DNA of 64,000 nt, from contig NZ_LZYB01000002.1 of assembly GCF_001677335.1 (NCBI RefSeq), positions 124,001 to 188,000 on the forward strand, given 5' to 3'. Made by a program: the position numbers and the translations under genes. The notes beneath the pieces are model-generated. The model had not been told where the DNA came from. It made no database searches and saw only the letters and a program-made list of their open reading frames with translations. Source of the stretch: Erythrobacter dokdonensis DSW-74. GTDB taxonomy: Bacteria; Pseudomonadota; Alphaproteobacteria; Sphingomonadales; Sphingomonadaceae. Shown here piece by piece: positions 58,590-64,000 of the stretch; within the stretch, counting starts at the first letter, position 1, and each line of letters starts with the position of its first letter.

Positions 58590-60806
58590 ATGACCACCCG
58601 CAATTTCGTTACTGCCCTGTCGACCGTTTCGGCCGCCGCGCTGGTGATCGGCCTTGGCGCTGTGTCGCAGGCGGCGCTGGCCCAGACCGCGCCCGCCGCG
58701 ACCCCGGCAATCCCCGAAGGCACGGGCTATTTCGCTTCCGACAGCACGCTGCCTTTCCTCGCGCCGGATTTCACCAGGATCACCGAGGATGATTACATCC
58801 CCGCCTTCGAGCAGGGCATGGCAATCCAGAAGGCCGAAGTCGCCGCGATTATCGCCAATCCGCAAGCGCCGACCTTCGAGAACACCATCGTCGCGCTGGA
58901 AAAGTCGGGCCGGATGCTGGGCCGCGTTTCGCGGGTCTTCTTCGCGCTGACCGGTGCCAACACCACTGACCAGCTTGATGCGATCGACACCGAAATCAGC
59001 CCCCGGCTTTCGGCCCATTCGGATTCGATCACGCTCAACCCCGAACTCTTTGCCCGGGTGAAGGCAGTCTATGACGCGCGCGAGGGGCTTGGCCTTTCGC
59101 TGGAGGAAGGACGCTTGCTGGAGGAGACCTACAAGAACATGGTCCACGCCGGCGCGCTCCTGACCGAGACCGAGCGCGAGGAGGTCAAGGCGATCAATGG
59201 CGAGCTCTCCACGCTCACGACCGAATTCAGCCAGAAGGTGCGCGCCGCAACCAACGGCCAGCCGCTGATTGTCGACACCGCCGAGCAGCTGGCGGGTCTT
59301 TCGGAGGCCGATATCAAGGCGGCTGCCGATCTTGCGACCGAAAAGGGCTTCCCCGGCAAATATGCCATCGCGCTGCAGAACACGACCCAGCAGCCGCTGC
59401 TGCCTGCCCTTGAAAACCGTGCGACCCGCGAGGCGTTGTTCCGTCTGAGCTACAACCGTGCCGACGGGGCCGAAGAAGAGCATGATACCCGCGTGCTGCT
59501 GGCGAAGATCGCGACCTTGCGCGCGCGCAAGGCTGCCCTGTTCGGCGAGGCCGACTGGGCGAGCTACACCATGTATGACCGCATGGCGAAGAAGCCTGCC
59601 ACCGCGCTCGGCTTCATGGAGCAGATGGTGCCCGCGCTCGCCGCGACCCAGCGCCGCGAGGCCGCGCTGCTGACGCAGGCGATTGCCGCGGACGGCGGGG
59701 ATTACACGGTCAAGCCGTGGGACTGGTACCGCTATGCGGGCCGCATCAAGGCCGAACGCTACGACCTCGATGAAGACGCGGTGATGCAGTATTTCCAGCT
59801 CGACAAGGTGCTGGAAGACGGCGTGTTCTATGCCGCGAACAAGCTCTATGGCCTCACCTTCGAGCGCCGCACCGATATTCCCGTCTATCACCCCGATGTC
59901 TGGGTCTACACCGTGTTCGATGCCGACGGGTCGGAGCTGGGCCTGTTCTACTTCGATCCCTTCCAGCGCCCCTCGAAGCGCGGCGGTGCGTGGATGAGCA
60001 ACTTCGTCGAACAGAGCTATCTGTGGGGCACCAAGCCGGTGATCTACAACGTGCTCAACATCCCCAAGGCTGCACCGGGCGAAGTGCAGCTCGTCAGCTT
60101 CGACGATGTCAGCACCACCTTCCACGAATTCGGCCATGCGCTGCACGGGTTGTTCGCCGACCAGAAGTTCGAAAGCCTGTCGGGCACGGCAACGGCGCGC
60201 GACTTCGTCGAATATCCCAGCCAGGTCAACGAGATGTGGGCGACCTGGCCGGAAGTGCTGCAAAACTATGCCAAGCACTACAAGACCGGCGAGACGATCC
60301 CGATGGAAATGGTCGAGAAGATCGAGGCCGCCTCCAAGTTCAACCAGGGCTATGATTTCGGCGAGGTGGTGGCCGCGGCCCTGCTCGACATGAAGTGGGC
60401 CGCGCTCACCCCCGAGCAGGCTGCCGCGATCGACACGCCGCAAGAAGTCGACGCCTTCGAAAGGAAGGCGCTCGAGGAACTCGGGCTGGAGATCGACCTT
60501 GTGCCGCCGCGCTACCGTTCGACCTATTTCAACCACATCTTCAGCGATCCGGCGGGCTATTCGGCAGGCTATTACAGCTACCTGTGGACCGAAATGCTCG
60601 ACCGCGACAGCCGCAAGTGGTTCCGCGAGAACGGCGGGCTGACCCGGGCCAATGGCGATCACTACCGCCAGACGGTGCTGAGCCGCGGCGGGACGATGGA
60701 CTATTTCGACATGTTCGAAAAATTCGCCGGTCGCCAGCCCGATGTGCAGCCGATGCTGGAAGCGCGCGGTCTGGCCGGAGGCGAAGGCGAGAACGGGGGC
60801 GAGTAA
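58590..60806 (+). CDS. M3 family metallopeptidase (Dcp/oligopeptidase A-like), secreted
   Basis: This 738-aa protein has a signal peptide (residues 1-31, ending SQAALAQ) and the M3 zinc motif HEFGH at 512-516, with the third ligand glutamate about 25 residues on (FVEYPSQVNE). Family members release dipeptides (Dcp) or degrade oligopeptides. The signal peptide places it in the periplasm, which argues against cytosolic OpdA. Start 58590 lies behind GAGAGAG; ATG 58566 is also in frame. It is convergent with the SixA-like gene. Confidence 0.92.
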   Translation: MTTRNFVTALSTVSAAALVIGLGAVSQAALAQTAPAATPAIPEGTGYFASDSTLPFLAPDFTRITEDDYIPAFEQGMAIQKAEVAAIIANPQAPTFENTIVALEKSGRMLGRVSRVFFALTGANTTDQLDAIDTEISPRLSAHSDSITLNPELFARVKAVYDAREGLGLSLEEGRLLEETYKNMVHAGALLTETEREEVKAINGELSTLTTEFSQKVRAATNGQPLIVDTAEQLAGLSEADIKAAADLATEKGFPGKYAIALQNTTQQPLLPALENRATREALFRLSYNRADGAEEEHDTRVLLAKIATLRARKAALFGEADWASYTMYDRMAKKPATALGFMEQMVPALAATQRREAALLTQAIAADGGDYTVKPWDWYRYAGRIKAERYDLDEDAVMQYFQLDKVLEDGVFYAANKLYGLTFERRTDIPVYHPDVWVYTVFDADGSELGLFYFDPFQRPSKRGGAWMSNFVEQSYLWGTKPVIYNVLNIPKAAPGEVQLVSFDDVSTTFHEFGHALHGLFADQKFESLSGTATARDFVEYPSQVNEMWATWPEVLQNYAKHYKTGETIPMEMVEKIEAASKFNQGYDFGEVVAAALLDMKWAALTPEQAAAIDTPQEVDAFERKALEELGLEIDLVPPRYRSTYFNHIFSDPAGYSAGYYSYLWTEMLDRDSRKWFRENGGLTRANGDHYRQTVLSRGGTMDYFDMFEKFAGRQPDVQPMLEARGLAGGEGENGGE

Positions 60807-60831
60807 GGCCCGCAAGCGCGGGGCCGGGGGA

Positions 60832-61371
60832 CTAGTTCTCCGGCCCCAGCGCCGGGTCCAGATCGCGCGGCCGCGCGAAATGCACCAGCCCTGCGCAGTA
60901 ACGCTTCAATTGCGACCAGTGCTCGATATCGCATTCGAGCACGGCATAGGCTGCGGTCGGAAACTTCACCACCGCCTCGCGGAACAGGTCGTTCTCCCTG
61001 CCCGGTGCGACCAGTTCCAGCAGCACGTCCTGCAATCCCGGATTGTGGCCTGAAATCAGGATCATATCGGCTTCTTCATCGCCGGTTCCGGCGTGGGCCT
61101 CGATCGTCTCCATGATGGTGTCGGCGCTGGCGAGATAGAGCTTGTCGTCATATTCGGGGACCATTTCGGGCAGTGCGCCTTCCAGCGTCATCTTTACCCG
61201 CACCGCAGGGCTCGCGATCAGCTTGTCCCACTTGATGCCATGGTCACGGATATGCTGGCCGATCAACTCGGCACCCTTGCGTCCGCGCGCGTTCAATCCG
61301 CGGTCGAAATCGCGCTGGCTCATGTCGTCCCAGTCGGACTTGGCATGGCGCAGGAGACCGAGGATCTTCAT
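60832..61371 (-). CDS. SixA-like histidine phosphatase
   Basis: This 179-aa protein carries the phosphohistidine motif LLRHAKSDWDD (residues 5-15), with RHAKS typical of SixA, and a later catalytic histidine in ISGHNPGLQDVLLEL. SixA removes phosphate from histidine phosphotransfer domains; other RHG-family enzymes act on small phosphates. The start at 61371 gives MKILGLLRHA; longer frames lack similarity. It lies ten bases after the DinG-like gene and may share its transcript. Confidence 0.87.
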   Translation of the reverse strand: MKILGLLRHAKSDWDDMSQRDFDRGLNARGRKGAELIGQHIRDHGIKWDKLIASPAVRVKMTLEGALPEMVPEYDDKLYLASADTIMETIEAHAGTGDEEADMILISGHNPGLQDVLLELVAPGRENDLFREAVVKFPTAAYAVLECDIEHWSQLKRYCAGLVHFARPRDLDPALGPEN

Positions 61372-61381
61372 GCCAGAATCG

Positions 61382-64000
61382 TCATGGCTGCAGGGCTCCT
61401 TGCGCCGGATGGGACCGGGTGCCTCCAACACCAGCCGCGATGCGTTGTAAAGCCTCATCGAGCGTCACCCGCGCAACCGGCGTTCCGTCGGGGAAGGCGG
61501 ACAGCAGACGGCTGGGGAAGGCAGGCGATAGGACGACGAAATGGCCTGCATCCTGCTTGCTGCGGATCAGCCGCCCGAAAGCCTGCGCCAGCCGCGCGCG
61601 GATGATGCGGTCATCATAGGCGCTGCCTCCGCCTGCGGCGCGGCGGGCCTTGTGCAGGATGTCGGGCCGCGGCCAGGGCACCTGTTCCATCACCACGCAG
61701 CGCAGGGAGTGGCCGGGAACGTCCACCCCGTCCCGCAGCGCATCGGTCCCGATCAGGCTTGCGCGCGGATCGTCGCGGAAGATGTCGACCAGCGTGCCGG
61801 TGTCGATCGGATCGACGTGCTGAGCATAGACCGGCAGGCCCGCCCGCGCGAGCCGGTCGGCAATCCGGCCATAGACCGCGCGCAAGCGCCGGATCGCGGT
61901 GAACAGGCCAAGCACGCCGCCGCCGCTTGCCTCGATAATCCGGGCATAGGCACCGGCGAGCGCCGGCAGATCGCCTTTCGCGATATCGGTGACGATCAGC
62001 ACTTCGGCCCGTGATGCGTAATCGAAGGGACTCTCCGCCGCCGAAAGCAGCGGCGCGCTTTCGACATGGGCGGCGCCGGAACGGGCGATGGCGGAGGCCC
62101 ACCTGTCATCATCCTGAACTCGGTCGGTGAGAGTCGCGCTTGTCAGCAGCACGCCGTGGGCAGGTTCCAGCACCACGCGGGCAAAGGGCTTCATCGGATC
62201 GAGCCAGCGGCGGTGGATCGCAACATCGAACTCGCGTGCCTCGGAACGGTCGACCGCCAGCCAGTCGACGAATTCGGGATCGGCCGGGCCGCCCAGCCGG
62301 TCGAGCAGAGCCTCCCATGCCGCAATCAGGTCGATTCTCCATGCCAGGGCGAAGCGCGCGCCTTCGATCCGCGCGCGGCCTTGGGCGTCGAGCCAGTCGG
62401 GCGGTTCGGCCAGAATCGCCTCCAGCCGCCCGCCCAGCCGGATCAGCGGCACGCGGATTTGCCCAAGCGCCTCGGCAGCATTGCTGGCGGCCTCGATCAC
62501 TTCGCCTGGCAAGCCTGCGGCCTCGGTCTCGATACCATAGCCCGCATCCACCCCGCCGCTCTCGTCGCGGGCATAGGTCGCGGTGCGCACGGCGGCGAGC
62601 AGGGCTTCGAGAGGGCCGAACGGGCTGTTTTCCGCGAGGCGTTGCAGCCAGCCGTCCGAGGGGAGCAATTGCCCTGCCTTGCAGGCATCGGCGATAGCTT
62701 CGGCACCGGCTTCATCGTAACTGGCCACGTCCGCCAGCCGTGCGGCAAGGCCGCGACGGCGACCGCGCGCCTCGCGCTCGGGGCCGATGATCCAGCGCCT
62801 GAGTTCGATGGTCTCCTGTCCGCTCAGCGTTGCGGCAAAGGTGGAGTCGGCGGCGTCAAAGACGTGGTGGCCTTCGTCGAAGATCAACCGGGTCGGGCGC
62901 TGGTTTGGATCGCGGGCGCGCGCGGCGTTGACCATCACCAGCGCGTGGTTGGCGATCACCAGATCGGCCTGCGCGCTGTCCCGCGCGGCACGCTCGATGA
63001 AGCATTTGCGGTAATGCGGGCACCCGGCATAGATGCACTCGCCGCGCTGGTCGGTCAGCGCCGCGATCCCGCGCTTTCTGAACAGCGTGCCGAGCCAGCC
63101 CGGCAGATCGCCGCCGATCATGTCGCCGTCGCGGGTATAGGCTCCCCAGCGCGCCACCAGTTGTGCCAGCACTGCCGGACGGCCCGCGAATCCGCCTTGT
63201 AGCGCGTCTTCGAGATTGAGCAGGCACAGGTAATTCTCGCGACCCTTGCGCACCACCACCGGCGGGGTGCCATCGGCGCGCCTTACCGGCCAGGCGCGTC
63301 GGCTTTCGGCGCGCAACTGGCGTTGCAGGTTCTTGGTGAAAGTGGACACCCACACCGTGCCGCCGGCCTGCTCCGCCCAGAGCGAGGCGGGGGCGAGATA
63401 GCCCAGCGTCTTGCCGATCCCGGTTCCTGCCTGCGCCAGCGCCAGATGCGGGCGGCCGGGTGCGGAACGCGGGGCGAAGATGCGCGCGACATCGGCAGCA
63501 TAGGCACGCTGGCCCTCGCGGCTTTCGGCGCCTTCCCCGGTGAGGCGCGCAAGCTGGGCCTGCACGGCCTCGGGCGTGAGTTCGATCTGGCGCGGGGCAG
63601 GGCGCTCGCCCGCTTCTTCCCATTCGGGCAGGCGCGCGAACAGCCAGCGTTCGGCGCGTTCCGGCTTGGCGATGTGCGGCTTGAGCACTTGGGCCCAGGG
63701 CCAGCGCAGACGCTCGAGCGATTGCAAGCTGGCCCACGCGCCCTCGCGCTCGGGCCAGTCGGGGCTCTGCACCGCCGCGATCAGCGCACCTGCCGCCAGC
63801 TGGAGCAGTTCCGGCACCGCCTCGTCGCCCTGCGGCAGCGGCAGGTCCAGCGCCTCGGCCAGCCCGCGGGGGGTCGGCACGCAGAAGCGCGCGGGGTGGA
63901 CGAAGGCGAAGGCTTCCAGAATATCGAGCCCCGAAAGGTCGGGATAGCCCAGCCGGCTTGCCACCAGCGGAGCGTTGATCAGCAGCACCGGCGTATCGGC
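61382..64000 (-). CDS. DinG/XPD-like ATP-dependent DNA helicase, 5' end cut by window edge
   Basis: At least 868 residues lie in the window. In-frame similarity continues past 63988 to the edge (reading DTPVLLINAP), so the true start is outside. Walker A is QAGTGIGKTLGYLAP. The iron-sulfur-binding cysteines are C...CIYAGCPHYRKCF, and the DEAH-like box is FDEGHHVF. The helicase end motif LAQAFGRLIRSKQD follows. The long N-terminal region (about 170 residues, with PTPRGLAEALDLPLP) resembles that of alphaproteobacterial DinG-like proteins. It unwinds 5'-3' and may act at R-loops or damaged forks. Confidence 0.93.
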   Translation of the reverse strand, partial: ADTPVLLINAPLVASRLGYPDLSGLDILEAFAFVHPARFCVPTPRGLAEALDLPLPQGDEAVPELLQLAAGALIAAVQSPDWPEREGAWASLQSLERLRWPWAQVLKPHIAKPERAERWLFARLPEWEEAGERPAPRQIELTPEAVQAQLARLTGEGAESREGQRAYAADVARIFAPRSAPGRPHLALAQAGTGIGKTLGYLAPASLWAEQAGGTVWVSTFTKNLQRQLRAESRRAWPVRRADGTPPVVVRKGRENYLCLLNLEDALQGGFAGRPAVLAQLVARWGAYTRDGDMIGGDLPGWLGTLFRKRGIAALTDQRGECIYAGCPHYRKCFIERAARDSAQADLVIANHALVMVNAARARDPNQRPTRLIFDEGHHVFDAADSTFAATLSGQETIELRRWIIGPEREARGRRRGLAARLADVASYDEAGAEAIADACKAGQLLPSDGWLQRLAENSPFGPLEALLAAVRTATYARDESGGVDAGYGIETEAAGLPGEVIEAASNAAEALGQIRVPLIRLGGRLEAILAEPPDWLDAQGRARIEGARFALAWRIDLIAAWEALLDRLGGPADPEFVDWLAVDRSEAREFDVAIHRRWLDPMKPFARVVLEPAHGVLLTSATLTDRVQDDDRWASAIARSGAAHVESAPLLSAAESPFDYASRAEVLIVTDIAKGDLPALAGAYARIIEASGGGVLGLFTAIRRLRAVYGRIADRLARAGLPVYAQHVDPIDTGTLVDIFRDDPRASLIGTDALRDGVDVPGHSLRCVVMEQVPWPRPDILHKARRAAGGGSAYDDRIIRARLAQAFGRLIRSKQDAGHFVVLSPAFPSRLLSAFPDGTPVARVTLDEALQRIAAGVGGTRSHPAQGALQP

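Noticed and set aside
60807-60831. GGCCCGC/GCGGGGCC hairpin between the M3 peptidase and SixA-like genes
   Set aside because: It has a bulged stem and no T-tract on either strand, so it is too weak to call as a bidirectional terminator.
1-64000. CRISPR arrays, tRNA or rRNA genes, insertion sequences, prophage or plasmid genes
   Set aside because: I found no spaced direct repeats, no tRNA T-loop patterns, no transposase or integrase motifs and no phage proteins. The window looks like stable core chromosome.

Overview
The window is about 64 kb of dense, high-GC chromosomal DNA from an alphaproteobacterium. Gene content and gene order suggest the Sphingomonadales, most likely Erythrobacteraceae. 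The reasons are a K+-independent H+-pyrophosphatase, plant-type GshA, a BolA / J-domain / CobS neighbourhood, a pyrE-pdxJ-acpS-lepB operon and an alphaproteobacterial cox operon. This placement is inference from family resemblance, because no marker gene was compared. I saw no rRNA, tRNA, CRISPR array, prophage or insertion sequence. A 16-bp sequence matching the ParB parS consensus at 15 of 16 positions (6362-6377) suggests the window is in the origin-proximal part of the main chromosome.

Layout. 1-6.3 kb (minus): partial acyl-CoA thioesterase, a coupled JmjC/cupin + GNAT pair, hppA and thiL. 6.3-9 kb (minus): parS, then nusB, hisD and hisG. 9-15.5 kb: small hydrolase, SDR, Nudix, BolA, 2OG-oxygenase-like, J-domain, GST and MpaB genes. 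15.6-19.7 kb: cobS, a bifunctional penicillin-binding protein and two hotdog thioesterases. 19.8-21.8 kb: an unrecognised three-gene cassette (a 53-aa peptide, a 311-aa protein with HEAT-like repeats, and a 300-aa cupin-like protein), the best candidate here for an undescribed system. 21.8-26.5 kb (minus): an operon reading pyrE, pdxJ, membrane ORF, acpS, lepB, DUF3089, ruvX, preceded by a 22-codon leader peptide coupled to pyrE. 26.6-33 kb (plus): the aa3 cytochrome c oxidase operon. 33-38.4 kb (plus): thrC, a methyltransferase, folB, moaA-moaD-moaE and a membrane-protein gene with a perfect FNR box. 38.5-39.7 kb (minus): a lipoprotein and a four-cysteine FNR-type regulator. 40-46 kb: rplU-rpmA, GNAT, TetR, ygfZ, pyrC, rarD and a lipoprotein. 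46-64 kb: astD, selO, hydrolase + glycosyltransferase, a YfgM-like protein + bamB, an ICMT-like membrane protein, gshA, rsmE, ubiA, a SRAP protein, an M3 peptidase, a SixA-like phosphatase and a DinG-like helicase that runs off the right edge.

How the parts work together. The cox operon carries subunits I-III, heme O synthase, the CuB chaperone Cox11/CtaG and SURF1, so it makes and assembles a terminal oxidase. MoaA/D/E make molybdopterin, and the adjacent FNR box and FNR-type regulator point to oxygen-responsive control of the gene behind moaE. LepB and AcpS, BamB with its YfgM-like partner, and the penicillin-binding protein serve export and envelope assembly.

The genome is very compact. 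At least a dozen co-directional gene pairs overlap by ATGA or GTGA. Seven of the ten convergent pairs share their stop codons inside one 4-bp CTAG, CTAA or TTAG. Against that background the few intergenic palindromes stand out. A 46-bp palindromic repeat occurs twice, 14-16 bp before folB and pyrC. Other hairpins lie just before thrC, the GNAT gene at 2835, and coxB.
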